64,000 nucleotides of DNA, from NCBI RefSeq assembly GCF_900176515.1, contig NZ_FWXV01000001.1:2018699-2082698 (forward strand), in the 5' to 3' direction. The stretch's first letter is position 1. The number at the start of each line of letters is the position of its first letter. Made by a program: the position numbers and the translations under genes. The notes under the pieces are model-generated. The model was not told the DNA's origin and ran no database searches. It worked only from the letters and a program-made list of their open reading frames with translations. Source of the DNA: Kibdelosporangium aridum (GTDB taxonomy: Bacteria > Actinomycetota > Actinomycetes > Mycobacteriales > Pseudonocardiaceae). Of the stretch, positions 1-7,604 are shown piece after piece.

Positions 1-3000
1 CCCGGTCGAGGAGACGGCTGTCCACATAGCACGGCTCGCTGGAACCGCTCCCGGGCAGCTGTACACCGATCTGCGGGCAGACGTCCAGAACTTGCACCGG
101 GCCGTCCGGATGGCCGTCGACGAAGACGTGTTGATCGTGGTCGACCAGTTCGAGGAGACGTTCACGCTCTGCCGCGACGAGGCCGAACGCACCCGGTTCG
201 TCGAACTCCTGCTCGCCGCCGTGAACAGCCCGAACAGCAGGGCTCGCGTTGTTCTCGGTGTGCGGGCGGACTTCTACGGCCACTGCACGCGGCACCCGGA
301 TCTGGTTGCGGCGATGGCGGATGCGCAGGTCGCGGTCGGTCCGATGACGACGGATGAGTTGCGGCGGGCCATTGTCCAGCCCGCGGTCCGGGCCGGATGC
401 ACGGTCGAGGGCGCCCTGCTGGCGGAACTTGTCGCCCAGGCGGCGGGCAACGCCGGTGTGCTGCCGCTGTTGTCGCATGCACTACTGGAGACGTGGCGAC
501 GCCGTAAGGGAAACACGCTCACACTCGCCGCGTTCCAGGCAGCCGGTGGCATCGACGGTGCACTCGCGCACACCGCCGAGACTGTCTACTCAGGCCTGAC
601 CGAAGAGCAGAAACAGCTGGTACGCGACCTTTTCCTGCGGCTGACCGCGCTCGGCGAAGGCACCGAGGACACCAAACGTAGGATCACCCGATCCGAAGTG
701 GACACCGACGCCACCGATGTCCTCGACGTACTCGCTGAAGCACGGCTCATCACGGTCGCCGACAACACCATGGAAATCGCGCACGAGGCGTTGATCCGGG
801 CGTGGCCGCGATTGCGGCAATGGCTGGCCGCCGACCGGGAAGGGTTGCGGACACATCGGCATCTGACCGAAGCCGCACAGGAATGGTCCGCACTCGACAA
901 GGATCCCGGTTCTCTTTATCGCGGCGCCCGGCTTGTCGTCGCCAAAGAATGGGCCGCCAAGGAGATCACCACACTCAATCCGGTCGAACGCGCATTTCTG
1001 GACGCGAGTGTCGATCAGGAGGAACGGGAAACCGCCAAGGACAGGCGACGGGCCCGGCAATTGCGCTATCTCGCCGCCGGTCTGGCCGTGTTGCTGGTGG
1101 TCGTCACGGCGATCTCGGTGATCGCGATACGAGAACGAGATGAAGCCGAGCAAGCGCAGCGAATCGCGATCTCACGGCAACTCGCCACGCAGGCGTTGAC
1201 GATCGCCGAGTCCGACCCAGGCCGGGCGAAGCTGCTCAGCCTGCAGGCCTATCGCACCGCTCCGACCCTCGAAGCGCGTAGTGCGTTGATGAGCATGTCG
1301 GCGCACCGTGACTACCGCACGGAGATCCAGGCGCACGAGGGCGCCGCGTCGGATGTCGCGTTCCGGCCGGACGGCACGCTGCTCAGCGTGGGGCGAGACA
1401 AAACCGTTGCCCTGTGGGATCCCGTGCGTCGCACCCGCATCGCCGCGATGACGCAGCACGAAACGTGGCTCAAGGCCATGGCGGTCAGCGCGGACGGCAG
1501 GATCGCGGCGTCCGGCGGTGACGACAAACGAGTTGTGTTGTGGGACTTGGAGAAACGTCAACCCATTGGCGCACTCGAGGGACATACGGGCATCGTCAGA
1601 GAGGTCGTGTTCACACCTGACGCTCGCTTCGCTGTGACGGCTGGCAACGACCGGACAGTGCGGCTTTGGGATGTCGCACAACGCACAAACGTGGCTACAT
1701 TCACCGACCACAAAGACAACGTCACCGCGCTCGCGATCAGTCCCGACGGCAAGACACTCGTCACTGGCGCAGACGACCAGGTCATCGCGTTGTGGGACAT
1801 GGAAACTCGCACGCGCGTCGCCACGCTTGCCGAAAACATCGGCGCTCCCAAGGCGTTCAGCTTCAGCCCGGACGGCAAGACACTCGCCTCCGCGGGCATG
1901 GGTCCTGCCGTGACCCTCTGGGATGTCGCCAGCCGTACCGAGCTCACCAGCTTTGTCGGGCATACCGGCGAGGCGGTGATCGCCGTCGAATTCAGCCCCG
2001 ACGGCCGGACTGTCGCCAGCGCGGGCAACGACCTCGTCGTCCGGCTGTGGGACGTGCCGAACCGCGTGCCCCGTGGCGTGCTCGTCGGTCACCAGGGAAG
2101 CGTCTACGCCCTGGCCTTCAGTCCTGACAGCACGAAACTCGCCTCAGCGGGCGAAGAAGGCAAGATCATCCTGTGGGACCCGGCCGCTCCGCCGTTGGCC
2201 AGCCAGCCCGGCAAGCCGGTGCACGACCTCGCCTTCATGCCGGACGGCGGCAGCCTTGCCGCCGTCGGTCCCGATCACAGCACACTCTGGGACCTCAAGA
2301 CGCACGCTCCGCAGCGGATCGTGGGCGCGGGCGGCAACTTGGTGAACGGCGTCGAGATCAGCCGCGATGGCCGGACCATCGTCACCGGCACGGAGGCTCC
2401 CGGCCGGCCCGGCCACAGCCTTGAGATCTGGGATGCGGCGATATCAGCGCCACCGACCAGCCTCACCGGCCACACCAGCGGGATCATGGACGTCGCGCTG
2501 AGCGCCGACGCGCGAACGGCCGCGACAGTGGGCAAGGACGAAACGGCGATCCTGTGGGACGTCCCGAACCGCACCAGACTCGCCACGCTGAGCGTCGGCG
2601 ACGTGTCGACCGGTGCCGCGTTCAGCCCGGACGGACGTCTGCTGGCCGTGGCCACCCATGACAATCTCGTCACCCTGTGGGATCTGGCGACTCGGACCCG
2701 GACCGTCCAGCTACGGGGTCACGGCGGCTGGGCGAGGTCAGTCGCGTTCAGCCCGGACGGAAGGATCCTTGCCTCGTCCAGCGCGGACCAGACCGTGATC
2801 CTGTGGGACGTCGCCACCGGCGCCCAGATCACCCGTCTGACCGGGCACAAGGACGCCTACTTCCACGGGCTCGCGTTCAGCCCGGACGGCAAGACCATCG
2901 CGTACTCCAGTGTGGACAACACCGTGTTGCTCTGGGATGTCGAACGCCGTACGGTGTCCGCCCGGCTCACCGGGCACACGGCCGGGGTCCGGGCGATCGC

Positions 3001-3184
3001 GTTCAGCCCCGACAGCACAACTGTGGCCACGGCGGCCGGGGACGGCACGATCATCATGTGGGACAGGGATCCGGAACGGGTCGCGGGCACCATCTGCGGC
3101 AGCCTTTCCCGCAACCTCACGGCTGAGGAGTGGGCACAGTTCGTGCCTGAGCTACCCCAGAGCGATCCCTGCGCGGCACACTAG
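1..3184 (+). CDS. STAND NTPase with double WD40 propeller, 5' end missing
   Basis: The reading frame is open from base 2, so the gene begins left of the window; 1060 residues are visible. The first ~350 residues resemble the core of a novel-STAND P-loop NTPase: a Walker B-like VLIVVDQFEE (about 36-45), an LGVRADFYG sensor-type stretch and a LLPLLSHALLETW segment. Walker A and any N-terminal effector or protease domain lie outside the window. A single hydrophobic segment (about residues 355-377) follows, then a charged linker and, from about 430 to 1040, 14 repeats ending in LWD/IWD/MWD, enough for two seven-bladed beta-propellers. Such proteins act as signal-sensing switches, several in defence or cell-death pathways; the trigger and output here are unknown. 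The stop codon shares CTAG with the convergent TetR gene. Confidence 0.85.
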   Translation, partial: PVEETAVHIARLAGTAPGQLYTDLRADVQNLHRAVRMAVDEDVLIVVDQFEETFTLCRDEAERTRFVELLLAAVNSPNSRARVVLGVRADFYGHCTRHPDLVAAMADAQVAVGPMTTDELRRAIVQPAVRAGCTVEGALLAELVAQAAGNAGVLPLLSHALLETWRRRKGNTLTLAAFQAAGGIDGALAHTAETVYSGLTEEQKQLVRDLFLRLTALGEGTEDTKRRITRSEVDTDATDVLDVLAEARLITVADNTMEIAHEALIRAWPRLRQWLAADREGLRTHRHLTEAAQEWSALDKDPGSLYRGARLVVAKEWAAKEITTLNPVERAFLDASVDQEERETAKDRRRARQLRYLAAGLAVLLVVVTAISVIAIRERDEAEQAQRIAISRQLATQALTIAESDPGRAKLLSLQAYRTAPTLEARSALMSMSAHRDYRTEIQAHEGAASDVAFRPDGTLLSVGRDKTVALWDPVRRTRIAAMTQHETWLKAMAVSADGRIAASGGDDKRVVLWDLEKRQPIGALEGHTGIVREVVFTPDARFAVTAGNDRTVRLWDVAQRTNVATFTDHKDNVTALAISPDGKTLVTGADDQVIALWDMETRTRVATLAENIGAPKAFSFSPDGKTLASAGMGPAVTLWDVASRTELTSFVGHTGEAVIAVEFSPDGRTVASAGNDLVVRLWDVPNRVPRGVLVGHQGSVYALAFSPDSTKLASAGEEGKIILWDPAAPPLASQPGKPVHDLAFMPDGGSLAAVGPDHSTLWDLKTHAPQRIVGAGGNLVNGVEISRDGRTIVTGTEAPGRPGHSLEIWDAAISAPPTSLTGHTSGIMDVALSADARTAATVGKDETAILWDVPNRTRLATLSVGDVSTGAAFSPDGRLLAVATHDNLVTLWDLATRTRTVQLRGHGGWARSVAFSPDGRILASSSADQTVILWDVATGAQITRLTGHKDAYFHGLAFSPDGKTIAYSSVDNTVLLWDVERRTVSARLTGHTAGVRAIAFSPDSTTVATAAGDGTIIMWDRDPERVAGTICGSLSRNLTAEEWAQFVPELPQSDPCAAH

Positions 3185-3795
3185 CGTTCGGCCAGCAACG
3201 CCACTTCCGCTTGTGCCACAAGCCAATCCGTGGCCTGCTCCCACGACCAGCCGAAGGAACGCAGGCTACGCCAGGACTCCGAGCCGAAATAGAAGTACAG
3301 GATCTGCGCGGCCCGCTCGTCGCCGATACCCGGGCGTAACGCGTCGAGCGCCCGTAACCGGGCGACGATCCGGTTCAGCCGCATGAAGAACAGCTCCTTC
3401 GTGCGCTCGACCACGGCGGCGACCAGCGGATCGGCGATCGCGTTGTCCCAGACCACCGAGATGGCACGGATCTGCGAGGCCACCAGCCGGCCGCCGGAGA
3501 CACCGAGTTCCCTGATCACCTCGTGGCCGCTGGTCGCCTCGGCGATCGCCCGCAGGCTCCGCTCGATCAGCGGGTCGTTGGCCGACCGGTCCGCGATCGC
3601 GCTGACCAGCTGCGGTTTCCCGCCGACGCTCTGGTACACGGTGTTGGCCGACACCTGGGCCGCGGCGGCGATCTTCGCGATCGTGGTCCGCGGGTAGCCG
3701 AGCTCGGCGAACAGCTCCTCGGCGGCGTCGAGGATGGCGTTCCTGGTGACCGACGCGGCCAGCTCGCGCCGAGGCGAGTGGTAGCTACGGGTCAT
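3181..3795 (-). CDS. TetR-family transcriptional regulator
   Basis: A 204-aa protein with a TetR N-terminal DNA-binding domain (residues ~15-60: ILDAAEELFAELGYPRTTIAKIA then the helix-turn-helix VSANTVYQSVGGK) and a helical C-terminal ligand domain rich in aromatic residues near the end (YFYFGSESW). The ATG at 3795 overlaps the stop of the upstream hemerythrin gene by ATGA, so the two are probably co-transcribed and translationally coupled. The perfect dyad at 4503-4520 in front of the pair is a plausible autoregulatory operator. The ligand is unknown. Its stop codon overlaps that of the convergent STAND/WD40 gene in a shared CTAG. Confidence 0.88.
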   Translation of the reverse strand: MTRSYHSPRRELAASVTRNAILDAAEELFAELGYPRTTIAKIAAAAQVSANTVYQSVGGKPQLVSAIADRSANDPLIERSLRAIAEATSGHEVIRELGVSGGRLVASQIRAISVVWDNAIADPLVAAVVERTKELFFMRLNRIVARLRALDALRPGIGDERAAQILYFYFGSESWRSLRSFGWSWEQATDWLVAQAEVALLAER

Positions 3796-4469
3796 CGGGC
3801 CTGCCGTACGAGCTGCATGTGCCGGTTGTACATCCGCTGACCGACCGCCCGCCAGACCAGCCGGACCGGCGGCGGCAGCTCGTGCAGGAACCACACCCGT
3901 TCGGCCTCGGTGGCGTCCTCGAGCACCAGCCCGGCCATCAACAGGCCGATCTTGGGGTTCTTGGGCATGTTCTCGGCCGCGTCACGGGTGGTCGCGTCCC
4001 ATTCGGCGACCGTGACGTGCTCGTGCGCCAGCGGAAGGATCTCGGCCTCTTCGTCGTCCAGGTGCTCGACCAGGGCGCCGTACAGCTGGTGCAGGCCACC
4101 GACGAGCTCGTCGCGCGTGCTGTCGCTCGGGGCGACCTTCCACCGGTCGACGGTCGCCTGAACGGTGTCTGTCAACGCGGCCACCACTTCGTGCTGCTTC
4201 TCGGCCTTGGCCACGGTCGACGCGTCCATCGGTGCCCTGGCCAGCATCGCGGGCCACAGCAGCCGGTCCTCACTGTCGTGGTGGTGATGCAGGAACATCA
4301 ACATCAGGCTGGCGTGCTCGGCGATTCGTTTCGCCTGCCGGACGTCGCCCGCCGCGACCGCGGCGACCAGCTTGGGCAGCAAGGCGAACTCACGGCGCAA
4401 CACCTTGTGGATGACCAGCATCTGTGCGGTCTCCGGCTTGTCCTGGGGCGCGGTCGGGTCGATGAACAC
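3792..4469 (-). CDS. Hemerythrin HHE-domain protein
   Basis: About 225 aa, all-helical, with the metal-ligand pattern of HHE cation-binding (hemerythrin-like) proteins: an early His in VIHKVLRREF, a HASLMLMFLHHHHDSED cluster near residue 60, EKQHE near 95 and LVEHLDDEEAEILP near 130. These proteins bind a non-haem di-iron centre and are linked to oxygen, NO or redox sensing. GTG 4469 is preferred because GAGG lies six bases upstream; a TTG at 4481 is an in-frame alternative. The gene is followed without a gap by a TetR regulator, so this is probably a self-regulated redox or NO response unit. Substrate and partner are not evident. Confidence 0.8.
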   Translation of the reverse strand: MFIDPTAPQDKPETAQMLVIHKVLRREFALLPKLVAAVAAGDVRQAKRIAEHASLMLMFLHHHHDSEDRLLWPAMLARAPMDASTVAKAEKQHEVVAALTDTVQATVDRWKVAPSDSTRDELVGGLHQLYGALVEHLDDEEAEILPLAHEHVTVAEWDATTRDAAENMPKNPKIGLLMAGLVLEDATEAERVWFLHELPPPVRLVWRAVGQRMYNRHMQLVRQAR

Positions 4470-4502
4470 GGTGAACCTCAATTGGGTGGAGAGCTGTTGC
4501 GA

Positions 4503-4520
4503 TGAATATAGGCATATTCA
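4503..4520. promoter_or_regulatory. Perfect dyad, likely TetR operator
   Basis: TGAATAT-AGGC-ATATTCA is a perfect 7+7 bp inverted repeat just upstream of the hemerythrin-TetR pair. On the minus strand it contains a TATATT that could serve as the -10 element, so a bound regulator would block the promoter. Size and AT-richness against the GC-rich background fit a TetR operator. Binding by the local TetR protein is inferred only from proximity. Confidence 0.6.
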
Positions 4521-4715
4521 ATTGACCGAAGCATCATTCCGGCGAAAAGGTGCCACCGGCGCTCCGCTGGAGAGGTCTCCGTCTCCTCCAGCGGGATGGC
4601 CGACGCCGGGCAACTCGCCCGCGAACTGGACCGGCCGGATCAGCCGGACCCGATCCAGCCGGGAACTCCGCACTGTGCAACGGTTCCTGGCCGACGCCGG
4701 ACCTTCACTGGACAC

Positions 4716-4744
4716 TTGACACGCTCTTCTCCGGTGGTTATAAG
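4716..4744 (+). promoter_or_regulatory. Near-consensus sigma-70 promoter
   Basis: TTGACA (4716-4721), a 17-base spacer and TATAAG (4739-4744) form one of the closest matches to the housekeeping consensus in the window. The predicted start site near 4751 would give a 5' leader of about 43 bases before the ATG at 4794. Nothing else starts immediately downstream, so it should drive the 94-aa gene strongly. The stretch from about 4521 to 4715 contains no gene that I can support. Confidence 0.72.
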
Positions 4745-4793
4745 AAAAGTGTCGGTCAAAGACCCGGTGTAGCCGTCCTGGGAGTGATCGAGA

Positions 4794-5078
4794 ATGCCGG
4801 ACCGGAGCGTGCTGCCGCGGCAGAGGGAGTTCGCGGAGATCATGCTCGCAGACCGCGACTGGCTGCGGGCCGAGTTCGACGCCATCGTCGAGGCGAACTT
4901 CCCTTCTCCCGCACCACGTTCCCATCGTCCACACTGGCCGGTGGTGCCGCCACGGGACCGGTGGACCGCGGTGCCGTCGGCCCCGGCAAGCCGGGTGGAC
5001 GAGCGGGAACGCGCACCGCCTCGGGAACATCGCGTTCCACAGAGGACAGTGCAGGCACACCTGCGATTGGAGGATTGA
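4794..5078 (+). CDS. Small hypothetical protein (94 aa)
   Basis: A 94-aa soluble protein with no named family that I recognise. The N-terminal third is ordered and charged, with the helical stretch REFAEIMLADRDWLRAEFDA and then IVEANFP; the remainder is rich in Pro and Arg and likely disordered. I recall similar acidic-helix plus Pro/Arg-tail small proteins as common hypothetical genes in Pseudonocardiales, but cannot verify this. A GGAG sits about ten bases before the ATG. Support for a real gene is the near-consensus promoter at 4716-4744 and the strong hairpin at 5091-5120, which together make it a stand-alone transcription unit. A longer minus-strand frame across the same bases looks like a GC-driven shadow. 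Confidence 0.65.
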   Translation: MPDRSVLPRQREFAEIMLADRDWLRAEFDAIVEANFPSPAPRSHRPHWPVVPPRDRWTAVPSAPASRVDERERAPPREHRVPQRTVQAHLRLED

Positions 5079-5090
5079 GTCCGTCTCCCC

Positions 5091-5120
5091 GCCCGCCGCG
5101 GCCCCCCTCCCGCGGCGGGC
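5091..5120. terminator. GC hairpin terminator
   Basis: A perfect 11-bp stem (GCCCGCCGCGG pairing with CCGCGGCGGGC) with an 8-base loop begins 12 bases after the stop of the 94-aa gene. There is no U-tract, which is common for actinomycete hairpin terminators. Confidence 0.7.
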
Positions 5121-5218
5121 ATACATCGCTGTGGCGTCCAGGTGCGTAGATCGTGGCGACCCGTTTGGACAAGGGGTCTGGATGTTCTCATGTGGCCAGT
5201 GGGGATGGGAGGCATGCG

Positions 5219-5554
5219 ATGACCGAGACGCTCGTGGACCACTACGACTCGTACAGTCGCGGCCTGCGGGAGTACGTGGCGTCAGTGGCGGCACGGTTAG
5301 GCGTCGGCATGGAGTCGTGCTGCGTCGACACCAGCAGGCCCGCACAGGTCTACGTGGCGCTCGACCACCGGCTTGACCAGTTCCCTGGCCGCGATCTGGC
5401 CCTGCTATGGGACGAGGGCACCGGATGGCACGCGGCCCTCGACCCGGGCGTCGGCGAGGACACGGTCGTCGTGGCCAAACTCCACGGCGCGGAGCGGCCC
5501 GATCCGGCGATGGTCGCGCGGTTCGTCATGTCGCTCAACGAGAAGGCCGGCTGA
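5219..5554 (+). CDS. DUF6292 family protein
   Basis: A 111-aa acidic protein matching the actinobacterial DUF6292 pattern: an N-terminal helix (LREYVASVAARLGV), a VYVALDHRL strand, then GRDLALLWDEGTGWHAAL and a C-terminal VVVAKLHG strand. The function of the family is unknown; members often sit near regulatory or antibiotic genes. ATG 5219 is chosen because GGGAGG precedes it by six bases; an in-frame GTG at 5153 lacks such a site. The stop lies one base from the stop of the convergent anti-sigma-type gene. Confidence 0.75.
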   Translation: MTETLVDHYDSYSRGLREYVASVAARLGVGMESCCVDTSRPAQVYVALDHRLDQFPGRDLALLWDEGTGWHAALDPGVGEDTVVVAKLHGAERPDPAMVARFVMSLNEKAG

Positions 5555-5555
5555 T

Positions 5556-6020
5556 TCAGTGCTGCGGCAATGGCATCGGGATCGGCCAGCTGCGTAGGAC
5601 GACTGTCGTGCCGTCTGCCGTGTGAGCGACGGTCATCTCTTCGGTGCACGCCCGCATGATCCGCAGACCCTGTCGCCGATTGGTCGGCCCGGTGTCGGGT
5701 TTCTTCCAACGGCCGTGGTCGATGATCCTGAGCACGACCCGCCGGTACCCACCCGGTTCCTGCACGATCGCACCTTCGACCTCGATCAAGCCAGGCGGGT
5801 CGGGCAATGCGCCGTCGACCGCGACGCCGTAGCCGTGCTCGACGGAGTTGCTCACGGCCTCGCTGATCGACAGTACGAGATCGTCGACGTGCGCAGCCGG
5901 CCACTCATGCGCCTCAAGCCACTCACGGATCTTGTTGCGCGCCGTCGCGGGCGCCGTCCATCCGGCTGCCAGCGCGAAACTCAGCCCCGTCGCGGGCGAC
6001 TGGTCATGGTCTGACGCCAT
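5556..6020 (-). CDS. Anti-sigma-factor-type serine kinase (RsbW-like ATPase)
   Basis: A 154-aa single-domain GHKL ATPase of the RsbW/SpoIIAB type. The N-box is visible as DLVLSISEAVSNSVEHGYG (about residues 48-66) and the G-box region as RRQGLRIMRACTEEM. Such proteins bind and inhibit sigma-B-type sigma factors or phosphorylate an antagonist; neither a sigma factor nor an antagonist gene is adjacent, so partners must be encoded elsewhere. ATG 6020 is chosen by domain length, although it lacks a clear ribosome site. A GGGGGAG-led 16-codon frame (ATG 6054, stop near 6004) overlaps this start in another frame and could be a coupling leader. The gene lies 49 bases downstream of a MarR gene on the same strand. 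Confidence 0.82.
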   Translation of the reverse strand: MASDHDQSPATGLSFALAAGWTAPATARNKIREWLEAHEWPAAHVDDLVLSISEAVSNSVEHGYGVAVDGALPDPPGLIEVEGAIVQEPGGYRRVVLRIIDHGRWKKPDTGPTNRRQGLRIMRACTEEMTVAHTADGTTVVLRSWPIPMPLPQH

Positions 6021-6069
6021 TGGCACGTTCGTATGTTCGCAGTCGGCGATCCATCGCGCAGATCTCCCC

Positions 6070-6531
6070 CTACTCCGGGACTCCATTCATCGCTCGCAAG
6101 GTTCGCATCGCGTCGGCGAGCTCGGTCGAACGCTTCTCCCCCAACGGCTCCAGCACACGCGCCCGCAGCACCTCCGCAGTGACCTTGCGCGCGCGTTGTG
6201 CCATGTCACGGCCATGATCGGTGAGTACGGCGTGCGTGACCCGCCGGTCGGTTTCGCTGGGTTCACGGCGGATCAGGCCCGCGTCGGTCATCCGATCGGC
6301 AACCTTGGTGAACCCGCCGCTGCTCAACGCCGCTTCCTTCGCCAAGCGCGTCATCGGCAACCGGTGCCCTGGTGAGCGGAGCAGCCTGAGCAGGATGTCG
6401 AACGGGCCCGCCGCGAGGCCAAGGCGGCCGGCGATCTCGGCGAGCAGGCGTTCCTGTGTCGCCTGGTAGCCCTCGATCACCAGGCCCCACCACGTGACGA
6501 TCTCGTCATCCCCGACATCCGGCATGCGCAC
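6070..6531 (-). CDS. MarR-family regulator, MhqR-like
   Basis: A 153-aa winged-helix regulator: dimerisation helices at both ends and a MarR DNA-binding core (MTRLAKEAALSSGGFTKVADRM recognition helices, then the wing with ETDRRVTHAVLT) at about residues 60-105. The gene is divergent from a ring-cleavage dioxygenase and a carboxylesterase, the arrangement expected for a repressor responding to quinones or other electrophiles. A perfect dyad at 6560-6575 between the genes is the likely operator and may serve both directions. The start is GTG 6531 or ATG 6525; no strong ribosome site separates them. Confidence 0.88.
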   Translation of the reverse strand: MRMPDVGDDEIVTWWGLVIEGYQATQERLLAEIAGRLGLAAGPFDILLRLLRSPGHRLPMTRLAKEAALSSGGFTKVADRMTDAGLIRREPSETDRRVTHAVLTDHGRDMAQRARKVTAEVLRARVLEPLGEKRSTELADAMRTLRAMNGVPE

Positions 6532-6559
6532 ACCATACCGCGATCGCTCACAGGAATAT

Positions 6560-6591
6560 ATCTTGCTTGCAAGATGTTTTCAGGATAGATT
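6560..6591 (+). promoter_or_regulatory. MarR operator overlapping a promoter
   Basis: A perfect inverted repeat ATCTTGC-TT-GCAAGAT (6560-6575) overlaps a candidate -35 TTGCTT (6563-6568), which is 17 bases from TAGATT (6586-6591). The predicted start near 6598 leaves a short leader carrying AGGAGG before the ATG at 6621. Repressor binding would occlude the -35. The half-site resembles the ATCTCG-type half-sites of Bacillus MhqR, as I recall them. Confidence 0.68.
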
Positions 6592-6620
6592 CTTCGCAGA
6601 GAGCGAGCCAGGAGGCAGCC

Positions 6621-7604
6621 ATGGCGATCAAGACGGACGGCCTGCACCACGTCACGGCCATCGTCAGCAACCCGCAGCGCAACGTCGACTTCTACGCCCG
6701 CACCTTGGGATTGCGGCTGGTCAAGACCACGGTCAACTTCGACGACCCGGGCGTCTACCACCTCTATTACGGTGACGAGGCGGGCCGCCCCGGCACGATC
6801 ATGACGTTCTTCCCGTGGAACGAGGTCGCCAAGGGCCGCCAAGGCAACGGCCAGGCCACCACGACCTCGTTCTCCGTACCCGCCAGCTCCATCGGCTGGT
6901 GGAGTGAGCACCTCGCCAAGGCCGGCGTGCGGGCCAGCCGGATCACCACCCGCGACGAAGAGGACACGCTCACCTTCGCGGACCCGGACGGCCTGACCAT
7001 CGCGCTCGTCGCACACAAGCAGGCCGACCCCCGTAACCCGTGGGACACGCCGCTGGTGCCGGGCGAACACGCCATCCGTGGCCTGCACTCGGTCACGCTG
7101 TCGGTGTCCGACGAGGCCGACACCGCCAAGATGCTCACCGACGGCCTCGGTCTGACGTTCAAGCACCAGGACGGCAACCGGCTGCGGTTCGCCGCGGGCG
7201 ACGGCGGCCCCGGCGCGCTGGTGGACGTACTCGTCACCCCGGACGCCCCGAAAGGCCTGGTCGCGGGCGGGACGGTGCACCACGTGGCGTGGCGTGTGCC
7301 GGACGACGCGACTCAGCAGGCTTGGCGCGAAGAGCTGGTGAACGACGGCGTGAACGTCACCGCGATCCTCGATCGGCAGTACTTCCACTCGATCTACTTC
7401 CGCGAGCCGGGCGGCACCCTGTTCGAGGTGGCCACCGACGACATCGGCTTCACCGTGGACGAGCCGCTGCTGGAGCTCGGCCGCGCGCTGAAGCTGCCGC
7501 CGTGGCTGGAGCCCAACCGCGACGAGATCGCAGCCGGGTTGGTGAAGCTGAACCTGCCGGACGAGAACAACCCCGAGGTCGCCGAGAAGCTGGCCGCGCG
7601 ATGA
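6621..7604 (+). CDS. Ring-cleaving dioxygenase (MhqO-like, glyoxalase fold)
   Basis: A 327-aa protein with two vicinal-oxygen-chelate halves. The first starts at GLHHVTAIVSNPQRNVDFYARTL-type sequence (residues ~7-30), the second at GLHSVTLSVSD (~155). Metal ligands are expected at the first HH, at VHHVAWRV (~225) and at the Glu of PGGTLFEVATD (~272). The family (MhqO/LinE-like) cleaves hydroquinone or catechol-type rings using Fe(II). AGGAGG precedes ATG 6621. The stop overlaps the start of the esterase gene by ATGA, and a MarR regulator is divergent, giving a three-gene module like the Bacillus mhq quinone-resistance genes. Confidence 0.88.
   Translation: MAIKTDGLHHVTAIVSNPQRNVDFYARTLGLRLVKTTVNFDDPGVYHLYYGDEAGRPGTIMTFFPWNEVAKGRQGNGQATTTSFSVPASSIGWWSEHLAKAGVRASRITTRDEEDTLTFADPDGLTIALVAHKQADPRNPWDTPLVPGEHAIRGLHSVTLSVSDEADTAKMLTDGLGLTFKHQDGNRLRFAAGDGGPGALVDVLVTPDAPKGLVAGGTVHHVAWRVPDDATQQAWREELVNDGVNVTAILDRQYFHSIYFREPGGTLFEVATDDIGFTVDEPLLELGRALKLPPWLEPNRDEIAAGLVKLNLPDENNPEVAEKLAAR

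Noticed and set aside
4640..5242. A 200-codon minus-strand frame over the 94-aa gene
   Set aside because: The plus strand has promoter, ribosome site and terminator; the minus frame has none and shows disordered Arg/Ser/Cys-rich sequence.
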